Of a DNA stretch of 64,000 bases, positions 1-9,347 are shown piece by piece. Below the pieces are notes generated by a model. It was not told where the DNA came from, ran no database searches, and saw nothing but the letters and a program-made list of their open reading frames with translations. Within the stretch, counting starts at the first letter, position 1; the number at the start of each line of letters is the position of its first letter. Source of the stretch: Svornostia abyssi (GTDB taxonomy: Bacteria; Actinomycetota; Thermoleophilia; Solirubrobacterales; Solirubrobacteraceae); the NCBI GenBank assembly GCA_024666565.1, contig CP088295.1:248001-312000 (forward strand), read 5' to 3'. The position numbers and the translations under genes are program-made.

Positions 1-423
1 CAGCGGCCGGAGCCGTGGAACCTCTACAACGGCCGGGTGCGCCGGGGGGAGAGCGTCCGAGTGTTCCCGCTCTCGAACTGGACCGAGCTCGACGTGTGGA
101 GCTACATCGAGCGCGAGGGCCTCGAGCTGCCGAACATCTACTTCGCGCACGAGCGTGAGGTCTTCGCCCGCGACGGGATGCTCTACGCGACCGCCGACTT
201 CATCGAGCGCCGCCCGGAGGAGGAGCCGTTCGTCGAGACGGTCCGCTACCGGACGGTCGGCGACATGAGCTGCACCGGCGCGGTGCGGTCGGATGCGGCG
301 ACGCTGCCGGAGGTCGTGGCGGAGATCGCGGCGACGCGCGTCACCGAGCGCGGCGAGACGCGTGCGGACGACCGGGTCTCCGAGGCCGCCATGGAAGATC
401 GAAAGGTTGCCGGGTACTTCTAA
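1..423 (+). CDS. cysD: Sulfate adenylyltransferase subunit 2 (CysD), 3' part only
   Basis: The small subunit of ATP sulfurylase makes adenosine 5'-phosphosulfate from ATP and sulfate in assimilatory sulfate reduction. The frame is open from base 1, so the N-terminal half (with the PP-loop ATP pyrophosphatase motif) lies outside the window; 140 residues remain of a family length near 300. Diagnostic stretches are RPEPWNLYNGR at the start, VFPLSNWTELDVWSYI around residues 21-36, and the conserved GYF C-terminus. The stop codon overlaps the cysN start by one base (taATG), so the two are translationally coupled, as expected for a CysDN heterodimer. Identity is clear; only the missing 5' end limits the entry. 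Confidence 0.95.
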   Translation, partial: QRPEPWNLYNGRVRRGESVRVFPLSNWTELDVWSYIEREGLELPNIYFAHEREVFARDGMLYATADFIERRPEEEPFVETVRYRTVGDMSCTGAVRSDAATLPEVVAEIAATRVTERGETRADDRVSEAAMEDRKVAGYF

Positions 424-1682
424 TGGCGACGACCACCGCCACCACCCTCCGGCTCGCGACGGCCGGTTCGGTCGACGACGGCAAGTCGACCCTCATCGGC
501 CGGCTGCTCTACGACGCGAAGTCGGTGCTCGCCGATCAGCTCGAGCAGGTCGCCGAGGCGTCCAAGCGCCGCAACGGCGACGGCGAGATCGACCTCTCGC
601 TCCTCACCGACGGCCTGCGCGCCGAGCGCGAGCAGGGCATCACGATCGACGTCGCGTACCGCTACTTCGCCACGGCGCGCCGCCGGTTCATCCTGGCCGA
701 CTGCCCCGGCCACGTGCAGTACACGCGCAACATGCTCACGGGCGCGTCGACCGCCGACCTGGCGATCGTGCTCGTCGACGCGCGCAACGGCGTGGTCGAG
801 CAGACGCGCCGCCACGCGTTCATCGCGTCGCTGCTGGGCATCCGCCACATCGTGCTGGCCGTGAACAAGATGGACCTCGTCGACTTCAGCGAGGACCGCT
901 TCGACGAGATCTCCCGTGACTTCTGCGAGTTCGCTCGCGGCCTGACCGGTGTGCGCGACGTCGCGTACATCCCGATCGACGCCAAGCACGGCGACAACGT
1001 CGTGCACGGCAGCGAGCGGATGCCCTGGTACGGCGGCGTGACGATGCTCGAGCACCTCGAGACGGTCGAAGTGGCCGGCGATCACGACGACGGCCGGCTC
1101 CGCTTCCCGGTGCAGTGGGTCATCCGCGACCCGGAGTCCGGCGAGCGCGAGTACGCGGGCCAGGTGGCCGGCGGCACGGTGCGCGCGGGCGACGAGGTCG
1201 TGGTGCTTCCCGCCGGCGTGCGGACGACCATCGCCGACGTGCGCACGCTCGACGGGTCCTTGGACGCTGCCGAGGCGCCGCGGTCGGTGACCGTGACGCT
1301 CGCCGACGACGTCGATGTCGCACGCGGCGACATGCTGTGCGGCGCGGCCGACGCGCCCGAGCCCGTGCGCGAGATCGAAGCCGACGTCTGCTGGATGGCC
1401 GACGCGCCGCTGCGCCCGCGGGGCAGGTACGCGCTGAAGCTGGGCACGCAGTCCGTACGGGTGATCGCCGACGAGCTCATCGACGTGCTCGACGTGCACA
1501 CCCTGGACCGCGGCGCGGCCCCCGCCGAGCTGGCGGCCAACGACATCGGCCGCGTCCGCCTGCGGGTGTCCCGGCCGGTGGTGGCCGACGCGTATGAGGC
1601 GAACCGTGCGACGGGTGCGTTCATCCTCATCGACGAGACGACGAACGACACGGTGGCCGCGGGGATGGTCAGCCGGGCCTAG
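423..1682 (+). CDS. cysN: Sulfate adenylyltransferase subunit 1 (CysN), GTPase subunit
   Basis: CysN is the EF-Tu-like GTPase that drives APS formation by CysD. The 419-residue product has the P-loop GSVDDGKST at about 15-23, the G3 motif DCPGH at 93-97 and the G4 motif NKMD at 148-151, followed by beta-barrel domains II and III. It ends without a C-terminal APS kinase (CysC) domain, so it is the stand-alone form rather than the CysNC fusion found in many other actinobacteria; no cysC is visible in the window. It starts within the cysD stop codon, and no SD is needed for coupling. The next gene, at 1764, has its own -10-like element and is unrelated. Confidence 0.96.
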   Translation: MATTTATTLRLATAGSVDDGKSTLIGRLLYDAKSVLADQLEQVAEASKRRNGDGEIDLSLLTDGLRAEREQGITIDVAYRYFATARRRFILADCPGHVQYTRNMLTGASTADLAIVLVDARNGVVEQTRRHAFIASLLGIRHIVLAVNKMDLVDFSEDRFDEISRDFCEFARGLTGVRDVAYIPIDAKHGDNVVHGSERMPWYGGVTMLEHLETVEVAGDHDDGRLRFPVQWVIRDPESGEREYAGQVAGGTVRAGDEVVVLPAGVRTTIADVRTLDGSLDAAEAPRSVTVTLADDVDVARGDMLCGAADAPEPVREIEADVCWMADAPLRPRGRYALKLGTQSVRVIADELIDVLDVHTLDRGAAPAELAANDIGRVRLRVSRPVVADAYEANRATGAFILIDETTNDTVAAGMVSRA

Positions 1683-1763
1683 CGGTCCCGGCGGCGGCGG
1701 AGGGGCGACGGCTGGGCGGGAACCTGCCTGGCGCCCACCCCCGGACCAGTACCTTGGTGGTGG

Positions 1764-2570
1764 ATGCATCGGGTGCTGCATCGACTTGGCGGGTACGTCT
1801 CGTACGCGAACGTGACCGCGACTCTCGCGCTGATCATCGCGCTCGGCGGGACGTCGTACGCCGCCCTGCGCGTGACCGGCAAGAACATCGTCGACGGCTC
1901 GATCCGCAGCGGGGACGTGCGCAACAACGCGTTGCGCGGCAAGGACATCCGCAACGGCACGATCACAGGGTCGGATGTCGCGAACGGCTCGATCACCGGC
2001 GCGAAGCTCAAGAAGGGCACCATCCCGCTCGATCGCCTGAAGGGCACGCTCACACCCGCGGCGTCCACGGTGCCGCCCGCGCTGGCGGCCGGCTCGGTCA
2101 CGGCCGACAAGCTGGCGCTCGGCGCCGTCGGCCCCGATCAGCAGTCCCCCATCCCGACCGCGCGCGTCTCGCGCACGGGCCCGCTGGACCTCCCCGACGA
2201 CGAACTCGTCACCGTCGCATGGGACCGGGAGATCGACGATCCGCTCGACCTCCACAGCGTCAACGCGCCTGCGCTCCGGGCCCCGATCGCCGGGGTCTAC
2301 GCGATCAGCGCCGGCGCGTGGTTCAGCGCGAACGGCAACGGCCGCAGGTACGCGTCCGTGATCCTGAACGGCACGCTGAACATCGCGTCGGAGGCCATCC
2401 GCCCGGTGACCACCGCGGGGGCCGCGACGATCGTGTCGCTGTCCACGACCCGCCGCCTCGCCGCCGGCGACCAGGTCACCCTCACCGTGCTCCAGAACAG
2501 CGGTACGGCCCTGAAGCTCGACGCCGGCGCGGAGCACACGTCACTCGCCCTGACGTGGCTCGGCCCCTAA
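1764..2570 (+). CDS. Exported protein with hydrophilic repeats and a C1q/TNF-like C-terminal domain
   Basis: The 268-residue product begins with a hydrophobic export segment (residues about 13-34) containing SYANVTATLALIIALGG, a signature also present at 21178. Residues about 38-90 are short degenerate repeats (NGSIRSGDV, NNALRGKDI, NGTITGSDV, NGSITGAKL) that look like a beta-helical stalk. The last 90 residues, from GVYAISAGAW to LALTWLG, resemble the C1q/TNF jelly roll used in surface trimers. A -10-like TACCTT (1750-1755) ends 8 nt before the ATG with no SD, suggesting a leaderless transcript and supporting this start. The role is unknown; a cell-surface structural or adhesive protein is a guess from architecture. 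Confidence 0.8.
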   Translation: MHRVLHRLGGYVSYANVTATLALIIALGGTSYAALRVTGKNIVDGSIRSGDVRNNALRGKDIRNGTITGSDVANGSITGAKLKKGTIPLDRLKGTLTPAASTVPPALAAGSVTADKLALGAVGPDQQSPIPTARVSRTGPLDLPDDELVTVAWDREIDDPLDLHSVNAPALRAPIAGVYAISAGAWFSANGNGRRYASVILNGTLNIASEAIRPVTTAGAATIVSLSTTRRLAAGDQVTLTVLQNSGTALKLDAGAEHTSLALTWLGP

Positions 2571-2580
2571 CGTCGTCCGG

Positions 2581-3879
2581 GTGAGCACCGCCCTCGAGAT
2601 CCTCGCCGTCCTGGCACTGGTCGGCCTGAACGCCTACTTCGTCATCGGCGAGTACAGCGTCGTGACCGCGCGCCGCGGCGTGCTCGCGACCCGCGCGCAC
2701 GAGGGCAGCCGCACCGCGGCGGCTGCGCTGAAGCTCATGGACGAGCCGGTCCGCGTGATCAGCACGGTCCAGGTGGGGATCACGGGCGTCGGGATCCTCA
2801 CCGGTGCGCTCGGCGAGCCGCTCGTCCGCGACATTCTCGGCGACGGGGTTCCCGTCTGGCTGGGGTTCCTCATCAGCTTCGGCATCGTCACGTACCTCAC
2901 CGTCGTGTTCGGCGAGCTCGTGCCGAAGGCGCTCACGCTCGACCGCGCCGAACGGCTCGCGATGCTCATGGCGCCGTCGATCACGCTGCTGGCGGTGGCC
3001 TTCCGGCCGCTCGTCGTCGTCCTGGAGCGCTCCGCCGCCATCGTGCTGCGCCCGTTCGGCATCCGCGAGGTCATCGCGGGCGAGGGGGTCGCCAGCTCCG
3101 AGGAGCTGCGCCAACTCGTCGACGAAGCCGAAGGGTCCGGTGTCATCGCCACCGCGCAGGAGGAGCTCCTGCACAACGTCTTCGACTTCGCCGACCAGGA
3201 GGCGCGCGACGTCCTGGTGCCCGCCGACGACCTCGTCTGGCTTGATGCCGCGCTGACCCCGGCCGATGCCTTCGCCCGCGCGCTGAAGACAGGGCACAGC
3301 CGGTTCCCGGTCGGCGAGGGCTCACTCGACCGGGTCTCCGGCGTCGTCCACCTGCGCGACCTCGCGCGCTCGGCGACCGGCGGCGAGGCGACGCCCATCG
3401 GCCAGCTCTGCCGTGAGGTGCACGTCGTCCCGCCCACCAAGGACCTCGGCGCGCTGCTGCGCGAGCTGCGCCAGCGCCACGAGCAGCTCGCCGTCGTCGC
3501 CGACGAGTACGGCCGCACGCTCGGGATCGTGACCGTCGAGGACATCCTCGAGGAGCTCGTCGGGGAGATCGAGGACGAGTACGACCTGCCCGACGCCTCC
3601 GTGGAGCAGCTACCCGACGGCCGGCTTCGCGTCGCGGGCACGCTGACGATCGACGACTTCAACGAGACCTTCGGCACCACGCTCCCCGAGGAGGACGCGC
3701 ACACCCTCGCGGGCCTCGTCTTCACCTCCGTCGGGCGGCTCCCCGCCCGGGGCGAGAAGGTCACCGCCGCCGACGTGACCCTCGAGGTCGAGGAGCTCGA
3801 CGGCGCCCGGATCCGCCGGCTCCTCGTCACGCTTCCGCGCGCCGCGCGCGCGGGAGACGTCCGCGACCCTCTTGCCTGA
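2581..3879 (+). CDS. CNNM/CorC/TlyC-family membrane protein with CBS pair
   Basis: A 432-residue protein of the hemolysin C/CorC superfamily, implicated in Mg2+/Co2+ efflux or divalent-cation homeostasis. The N-terminal DUF21 domain (about 1-175) has three to four membrane segments and the conserved VVFGELVPKAL loop near 115-125. A CBS pair follows (about 205-325, with the typical DEYGRTLGIVTVEDILEELVGEI), then the CorC_HlyC transporter-associated domain (about 345-420). The start is a GTG eleven bases after the preceding stop. Haemolytic activity is only the historical family name and is not implied. Substrate cannot be told from sequence. Confidence 0.9.
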   Translation: MSTALEILAVLALVGLNAYFVIGEYSVVTARRGVLATRAHEGSRTAAAALKLMDEPVRVISTVQVGITGVGILTGALGEPLVRDILGDGVPVWLGFLISFGIVTYLTVVFGELVPKALTLDRAERLAMLMAPSITLLAVAFRPLVVVLERSAAIVLRPFGIREVIAGEGVASSEELRQLVDEAEGSGVIATAQEELLHNVFDFADQEARDVLVPADDLVWLDAALTPADAFARALKTGHSRFPVGEGSLDRVSGVVHLRDLARSATGGEATPIGQLCREVHVVPPTKDLGALLRELRQRHEQLAVVADEYGRTLGIVTVEDILEELVGEIEDEYDLPDASVEQLPDGRLRVAGTLTIDDFNETFGTTLPEEDAHTLAGLVFTSVGRLPARGEKVTAADVTLEVEELDGARIRRLLVTLPRAARAGDVRDPLA

Positions 3880-3919
3880 CCGCAAGAAACGCGGGGTGTC
3901 AACTACACTCCCGCGCCGC

Positions 3920-5725
3920 ATGTTTTCCAAGGTTCTCGTCGCCAACCGTGGAGAGATCGCGATTCGCGTCATCCGCGCCCTCGAAGAGCTCGGCATCGCG
4001 TCCGTCGCGGTGTATTCGGAGCTGGATCGCGATGCTCTGCACGTGCAGCGCGCCGATGAGGCGTATCTGCTCGGCGGGCCGACCGCGGCCGAGAGCTACC
4101 TGAACGTCGAGCGCCTGCTCGAGGTCATCAAGGAGTCCGGCGCCGAGGCCGTGCACCCGGGCTACGGCTTCCTCGCCGAGAACGCCGCGTTCGCGCAGGC
4201 GCTCGAGGACGCCGGGGTCACCTTCATCGGCCCGCCCGCGTCGGCCATCGAGTCCATGGGCTCGAAGACCAGCGCGCGTGACCTGATGAAGAAGGCCGGT
4301 GTGCCGATCGTGCCGGGCACCACCGAGCCGGTCGACACGGTTGAGGACGCGCGCAAGATCATCGACGCCGAGATCGGCTACCCGGTCGCCGTCAAGGCAG
4401 CGGGCGGCGGTGGCGGCAAGGGCTTCCGCGTCGCGCTCACGGCCGACGAGCTGCAGGAGGCCTTCGAGGGCGCCTCCCGCGAGGGCGAGAAGTTCTTCAG
4501 CGACCCGACGGTCTACCTCGAGCGCTACCTCCCGAACCCGCGCCACGTCGAGGTCCAGATCCTCGCCGACAAGCACGGCAACGTCATCCACCTCGGCGAG
4601 CGCGACTGCTCCATCCAGCGCCGTCACCAGAAGGTCATCGAGGAGGCGCCCGCGCCGCCGTGGGTCGTCGACGAGGAGATGCGCCAGCGGATCGGCAAGA
4701 TCGGCGTCGACGCGGCCAAGGCCGTCGACTACGTCGGCGCCGGCACGATCGAGGGCCTGCTGAGCTCCGACACGGGCGAGTACTTCTTCCTGGAGATGAA
4801 CACCCGCGTGCAGGTCGAGCACTGCGTCACCGAGATGGTGACCGGCATCGACATCGTGCGCGAGGGCATCCTGGCCGCCGCGGGCGAGCCGCTCTCCATC
4901 AAGCAGGAGGACGTCGTCCTGCGCGGGCACGCGATCGAGTGCCGCATCAACGCGGAGAACGCCGCGAAGAACTTCGCTCCGGCACCCGGTGACATCGGCA
5001 AGTACAAGGAGCCGAGCGGCCCCGGCATCCGCGTCGACTCCGGCGTGGGCGAGAACGGCGTCGTCTCCCCGATGTACGACCCGATGGTCTCCAAGCTCAT
5101 CGCCTGGGACGTCGACCGCGAGAAGGCCACCGCCCGCATGATCCGCGCGCTCGGCGAGTACGAGATCGAGGGCCTCACGACCCTCATCCCGTTCCACGAG
5201 ACGCTGCTGAAGACCGAGGACTGGGCCAAGGGCTCCACCTGCCACGACCTGCTCGAGGACAAGGAGTGGCTGAAGTCCACCGCTCCCGAGGTCCCCGTCG
5301 GGGCGGGCGGGCTCACATCCAAGGACGAGGACGAGGACGAGAAGATCACGCAGGACTACCTCGTCGAGGTCGGCGGCCGCCGGTTCGACGTCAAGGTCGT
5401 CGGCCCGCCGCCCGCAGGTGGCGTCGCGGTGGCGAACGGCGCCGCTCCCGCGGCGAAGAAGCCCAAGCGCGAGCGCAAGTCCGGTGGCGGCGGCGGTGGC
5501 GGCGACACGCTCCCCTCCCCGCTGCAGGGCACGGTCTTCAAGGTGAACGTCGAGAAGGGCGCCACCGTCGAGGAGGGCGCGATCATCGCCATCATCGAGG
5601 CGATGAAGATGGAGAACGAGATCACCGCCCACAAGGCGGGCGTGATCGAGGAGCTCCCCATCGAGCCCGGCCAGTCGGTCAGCGCCGGCGACGTCCTCGC
5701 CGTCATCAAGAGCCCGGAGGCGTAG
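3920..5725 (+). CDS. Acetyl-/propionyl-CoA carboxylase alpha chain (biotin carboxylase + BCCP)
   Basis: This 601-residue fusion carries both the ATP-dependent biotin carboxylase and the biotin carrier, as in actinobacterial AccA/PccA chains that pair with a separate carboxyltransferase beta subunit (not in this window). The biotin carboxylase domain runs from MFSKVLVANRGEIA to about residue 445, with the glycine-rich ATP loop KAAGGGGGKGF. A Lys-rich and poly-Gly linker leads to a biotinyl domain with EAMKMENEI; the modified lysine is about residue 563. ATG 3920 is chosen because homology begins exactly there; upstream in-frame codons (from 3872) overlap the preceding gene. TACACT at 3904-3909 lies 10 nt upstream as a -10. 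Substrate (acetyl or propionyl) is undecided. Confidence 0.93.
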   Translation: MFSKVLVANRGEIAIRVIRALEELGIASVAVYSELDRDALHVQRADEAYLLGGPTAAESYLNVERLLEVIKESGAEAVHPGYGFLAENAAFAQALEDAGVTFIGPPASAIESMGSKTSARDLMKKAGVPIVPGTTEPVDTVEDARKIIDAEIGYPVAVKAAGGGGGKGFRVALTADELQEAFEGASREGEKFFSDPTVYLERYLPNPRHVEVQILADKHGNVIHLGERDCSIQRRHQKVIEEAPAPPWVVDEEMRQRIGKIGVDAAKAVDYVGAGTIEGLLSSDTGEYFFLEMNTRVQVEHCVTEMVTGIDIVREGILAAAGEPLSIKQEDVVLRGHAIECRINAENAAKNFAPAPGDIGKYKEPSGPGIRVDSGVGENGVVSPMYDPMVSKLIAWDVDREKATARMIRALGEYEIEGLTTLIPFHETLLKTEDWAKGSTCHDLLEDKEWLKSTAPEVPVGAGGLTSKDEDEDEKITQDYLVEVGGRRFDVKVVGPPPAGGVAVANGAAPAAKKPKRERKSGGGGGGGDTLPSPLQGTVFKVNVEKGATVEEGAIIAIIEAMKMENEITAHKAGVIEELPIEPGQSVSAGDVLAVIKSPEA

Positions 5726-5732
5726 ACCCGCC

Positions 5733-6212
5733 GTGCCCGTCCGGGCGTGGCGTGCCGAGCAGCACGAGGCCGAGACGGCCGCGGCGCTGCTCATCGCGTT
5801 CCGGAACCACAACGGGGCGGACTGGCCGTCGGACAACGCGTTCTACGCGGGCGTCGAGAAGCTGCTGGAGGACCCGAACACGGTGTTCCTCCTCGCCGCA
5901 GCCGACGACGACTCGCCCCCCGCCGGCGTCCTCCAGCTCCGGTTTCGCTTCGGCATCTGGAAGGCCGCCACGGACGCGTGGATCGAGGACCTCTACGTCC
6001 GCGAGGACGCGCGGCGCCACGGTCTCGGTGACGCGCTCATCACGCTCGCGATCGAGCTGGCCGCCGAGCGAGGCTGCCGCCGGGTCGAGCTGGACACCAA
6101 CGAGGACAACGCGGCGGCGCTCGCCCTGTACGAGCGCCACGGGTTCAGCACGCGATCGAAGGGCGGTCCGGGCCGGGACCTGTTCCTCGGCCGCCCGATC
6201 GACGCTGAGTAG
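5733..6212 (+). CDS. GNAT-family N-acetyltransferase
   Basis: A 159-residue acetyl-CoA-dependent acyltransferase of the GNAT fold. The acetyl-CoA-binding motif A is seen as IEDLYVREDARRHGLGDALI (about 92-111), followed by motif B VELDTNEDNAAALALYERHGF near 130-150. It starts with GTG only seven bases after the carboxylase stop, so it is probably co-transcribed with it. The acceptor (amine, aminoglycoside, peptide or protein) cannot be predicted. It converges on the P450 gene with five bases between the two stop codons. Confidence 0.85.
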   Translation: MPVRAWRAEQHEAETAAALLIAFRNHNGADWPSDNAFYAGVEKLLEDPNTVFLLAAADDDSPPAGVLQLRFRFGIWKAATDAWIEDLYVREDARRHGLGDALITLAIELAAERGCRRVELDTNEDNAAALALYERHGFSTRSKGGPGRDLFLGRPIDAE

Positions 6213-6217
6213 CGCCG

Positions 6218-7570
6218 CTACGCCGCTGCGGCCGGCTCGGCTGCTTCGATGACCGGCTCGGGACGTTCCTTGATCGCCTCGATCCGCACGCGCGCGCCGT
6301 GCTGCGGCGCGAGCGTCACGGCGCGCAGCACCGGGCGCTCGGGCGCCGGGTCCACCGTGCTCATCTGCACGCGCGAGTAGAGGACGCGCATGACGTGCCG
6401 CATCTCCATCTCCGCGAACGCCGCGCCGAGGCACCGGCGGATGCCGCCGCCGAACGGCACCCACGCGTACGTGTCCGGACGCTTGCCGACGAACCGGTCG
6501 GGATAGAAGCGGAACGGCTCCGGGTACGTGTCCGCACGGTGGTTGACGAGCCACAGGTTGACGTTCACGGTGCTGCCCGCCGGGATCTCGTACCCGTCGA
6601 GCGTGAGCGGCTTCTTCAGCTCGCGGCCGATGATCGGGACCACCGGGCGGTCGCGCAGGATCTCGTTGACGGTGGCGTCGAGGTAGTCGTCGCCGCCGTC
6701 CGGCCCCGCGAGGGCGGTCGTGAGCTTCTCGAGCGCGTCGGGCGTGCGCAGCAGGCGCTCAGCGCCCCAGGCCAGTGACGTGGCCGTCGTCTCGTGCCCC
6801 ACGAGCAGCAGGGTGACGAGCTCGTCACGCAGCTCCTCGTCGGTCATGCCGTTGCCGTCCTCGTCCTCGGCGAGCATGAGCAGCGAGAGCATGTCGTTGC
6901 GCTCGGCGAGGTCGGTCATCTGGCGATGGTGGGCGATCTCCTTGTAGACGATCTCGTCCATCGCCTTGCCGAGCTTCGCCATCGGGCCGGCCAGGCGGCC
7001 GCGCGCGGCGAGGACCATGTCGAAGACCGACCGCGCGCTGTTCGTCGCGCGCTTGGTCATGTCGACGAGGATGTCGCGCAGCGCGTCCTGGCGGGCGGCG
7101 TCCTCCATGCCGAACACGACCGCGAGGATCGTGTCGAACGTGATGGCCTGCATCTCCTCCTGCAGGCGGATCTCCTGTCCGGGCCGCCACTGGTCGATGC
7201 GGTCGTGCGTCAGCTGCTCGATGAGCGGCGCCCAGGGCTTCAGCCGGTCTCCGCGGAAGGACGGGGAGAGCAGACGGCGCTGACGGATGTGCTGCGGCCC
7301 GTTCAGGGTCAGCACGGAGTGCTTGCCCAGCAGGATGCCGAGCGACGTGGAGGACGACACCGTGGGCATGTCCTCGTGCGGCGCGGTGAAGACCGTCTTG
7401 ACGTCGTCGGGCTTCGTGATCATGACGGTCGCCTGGACGCCGCCGATCTCGAACATGAACGTGTCGCCGAGCTCCTGCTGGAGGCGGTGCATCACCGCAA
7501 CGGGGCGAACGAGGAAGCGGAGTGTGACCAGCGCTCCCGGAAGGCTGGTGCTGGGCGGCTGATCTCTCAC
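6218..7570 (-). CDS. Cytochrome P450 (first of a tandem pair)
   Basis: A 450-residue haem-thiolate monooxygenase, cytosolic with no N-terminal membrane anchor. Key landmarks are the oxygen-activating I-helix GHETTATSLAW (about 248-258), the K-helix ExxR as EILR, and the haem-binding loop FGGGIRRCLGAAFAEME with Cys near 380. The N-terminus LPGALVTLRFLVRPVAVM resembles bacterial P450s acting on fatty acids, terpenes or steroids, but the substrate is unknown. The start is GTG; a -10 TACCAT (complement of 7578-7583) ends 7 nt upstream. The neighbour at 7649 is a paralogue in the same orientation. No ferredoxin or reductase partner lies beside them. Confidence 0.94.
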   Translation of the reverse strand: MRDQPPSTSLPGALVTLRFLVRPVAVMHRLQQELGDTFMFEIGGVQATVMITKPDDVKTVFTAPHEDMPTVSSSTSLGILLGKHSVLTLNGPQHIRQRRLLSPSFRGDRLKPWAPLIEQLTHDRIDQWRPGQEIRLQEEMQAITFDTILAVVFGMEDAARQDALRDILVDMTKRATNSARSVFDMVLAARGRLAGPMAKLGKAMDEIVYKEIAHHRQMTDLAERNDMLSLLMLAEDEDGNGMTDEELRDELVTLLLVGHETTATSLAWGAERLLRTPDALEKLTTALAGPDGGDDYLDATVNEILRDRPVVPIIGRELKKPLTLDGYEIPAGSTVNVNLWLVNHRADTYPEPFRFYPDRFVGKRPDTYAWVPFGGGIRRCLGAAFAEMEMRHVMRVLYSRVQMSTVDPAPERPVLRAVTLAPQHGARVRIEAIKERPEPVIEAAEPAAAA

Positions 7571-7648
7571 GGGCTGGATGGTATCCGCCCACCCGCACCC
7601 GGTGCGAGCGGGGTTTTCCCGGATTGTGGACCGATACGAACCGGGTCG

Positions 7649-8971
7649 TTACGCAGCGACAGGCTCGCGGCGCGCCGGCACCCGGTCCACAGCCCGCACG
7701 CGCACGGTCGTGCCGTGCTCCGGGACGAAGGTGATGTTGCGGCGCCGCACGCGCTCGGGCCGCAGATCGACGGCCTCCAGCCGCGCCCGGCTCAGCATCG
7801 CGCGCAGGATGATCTTCATCTCCATCTGCGCGAACGCGGCGCCGATGCAGCGGCGCACGCCGCCGCCGAACGGGATCCACGCGTACGTGTCGGGCTTGCG
7901 GTCCAGGAACCGCTCGGGCCGGAACGCCTTGGGCTCGTCGTAGACGGCCGGGTTGTGGTTCGTGCCGTAGAGGCTCGCGCCGGCGAAGGATCCGGCGGGG
8001 ATCTCGTATGCACCGAACGTCATCGGGGCCTGGAGCGTGCGACCGACGATCGGGACCACCGGACGGGAGCGCAGCGTCTCGTGGATGACGGCGTCGAGGT
8101 ACGCGTCGTCGTCGATGTCGTCGGTGACGCGCGCCAGCGCGTGCGGGGTGCGCAGCAGCCGCTCGATCGCCCACGACAGGGACGTCGCCGTCGTCTCGTG
8201 GCCGGCGAGGAGCAGCGTGACGAGCTCGTCGCGCAGCTCGATGTCGGTCATCGCGTGGCCGTCCTCGTCCTGCGCGCACATCATGAGGCTGAGGATGTCC
8301 TCGCGGTCCTCGAGGCTGCCATGGGCGCGATGGCTGGCGATCTCCTCGTACAGGAGCGCGTCCATGGCCGCGGCTTTGCCCCTCAGCGGACCGGTGAGCT
8401 TCCCGCGCTGGGTGGTGACGATGGCGCTGAGGATCGCCTTCGGCGAGGCGGTGAAGAGGATGAGGTCCTCGATCGCGGTGCGCAGCGCGGCGTGGCGGGC
8501 CTTGTCCTCGACGCCGAACACGGCGCGGAGGATGACCTCCAGCGTGATCGCCGACATGTGCGGCTGCAGCCGCATCTCGGCGCCGGGCTGCCAGGTGTCG
8601 ATCCGCGCGTGCGCCTCGGTCTCGATGATGTCCGCGTAGGCCCGCAACCGGTCGCCGTGGAACGACGGGAGCAGCAGCTTGCGCTGGCGCAGGTGCTCGC
8701 GGCCGTTGAGGGTGAGCAGCGAGTGGTCGCCCACGAGGGGGCCGATCGGGCTGTTCGCGGTGGCGGTCGGGACCTCGTCGGGCGGGGCGGTGAACAGCCG
8801 GCGGACGTCGGCGGGATCACTGGTGAGGATGAACCGGCCCGCGGGCGCGAAGTTCAGCGTGACGACGTCGCCGCAGTCCTGACGCGCCTTGTCGAGCAGG
8901 GCGGTCGGCCGCACGATCCAGCGCGCGGTCTGGACGACGGGCGGGAGGGCGAGGCTGGGCGGAAGCGCCAC
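7649..8971 (-). CDS. Cytochrome P450 (second of a tandem pair)
   Basis: A 440-residue P450 that shares with its neighbour the I-helix GHETTATSLSW, the K-helix ETLR, the RPVVPIIGR/RPVVPIVGR segment and the haem loop FGGGVRRCIGAAFAQME (Cys near 375). The two therefore arose by tandem duplication and then diverged, most in the N-terminal substrate-recognition regions. The GTG start is preceded by TAGCAT (complement of 8978-8983) ending 6 nt away, which suggests its own leaderless promoter, separate from that of the first P450. Substrate unknown. Confidence 0.94.
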   Translation of the reverse strand: MALPPSLALPPVVQTARWIVRPTALLDKARQDCGDVVTLNFAPAGRFILTSDPADVRRLFTAPPDEVPTATANSPIGPLVGDHSLLTLNGREHLRQRKLLLPSFHGDRLRAYADIIETEAHARIDTWQPGAEMRLQPHMSAITLEVILRAVFGVEDKARHAALRTAIEDLILFTASPKAILSAIVTTQRGKLTGPLRGKAAAMDALLYEEIASHRAHGSLEDREDILSLMMCAQDEDGHAMTDIELRDELVTLLLAGHETTATSLSWAIERLLRTPHALARVTDDIDDDAYLDAVIHETLRSRPVVPIVGRTLQAPMTFGAYEIPAGSFAGASLYGTNHNPAVYDEPKAFRPERFLDRKPDTYAWIPFGGGVRRCIGAAFAQMEMKIILRAMLSRARLEAVDLRPERVRRRNITFVPEHGTTVRVRAVDRVPARREPVAA

Positions 8972-8996
8972 ACGCCGATGCTACCGAGGTTGGCCC

Positions 8997-9347
8997 TCAG
9001 CGGGGTGGGGCCGCCATCAGCTCCACCGTGGCGCCGCCGGGGGCGACCGTCTTGCCTCGCGGCTCGCCCCAGTGCTCGCTGCCGGGTGTGTAGGCGAACC
9101 CGGCGGCACGCAGCCGCTCCACCGCCGCCGTGTGGTCGGGCACGATCACCGCCACATGCCAGCCGCCGGACGACGGCGTCTGGTCGACCCCACGCAGGTG
9201 GATCTGCGCGCCCGCGCGCTCGACCCATCGCCACGCGCCGCGCAGCCCGTCAGGCGGCGTGACCTCCTCGAAGCCCAGCAGCGCCCAGAACGCCACCGCC
9301 GCCCCGAGCTCCCCGGACGGGACGTCGACGGCGACATGGTGGATCAC
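8997..9347 (-). CDS. VOC (glyoxalase/dioxygenase superfamily) protein
   Basis: A 116-residue single-module vicinal-oxygen-chelate protein beginning VIHHVAVDVPSGELGAAVAFW and ending in GGATVELMAAP. Metal-ligand candidates are the His pair near the start, His in GWHVAVIVPD and the Glu of the last strand. The longer open frame upstream is low-complexity Arg/Ala sequence without homology; GTG 9347 is chosen because it overlaps the MBL stop codon as GTGA, the usual coupling arrangement. It forms a two-gene unit with the MBL hydrolase. Enzymatic role (glyoxalase, dioxygenase or resistance binding protein) is undetermined. Confidence 0.8.
   Translation of the reverse strand: MIHHVAVDVPSGELGAAVAFWALLGFEEVTPPDGLRGAWRWVERAGAQIHLRGVDQTPSSGGWHVAVIVPDHTAAVERLRAAGFAYTPGSEHWGEPRGKTVAPGGATVELMAAPPR

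Noticed and set aside
420..2537. 705-codon minus-strand open frame antisense to cysN and the C1q-like gene
   Set aside because: Composition is Arg/Asp/Val/His-rich with no motif, and the plus strand holds well-identified genes; long antisense frames are common at this GC content. The same applies to frames such as 3899-5836 and 48214-50913.
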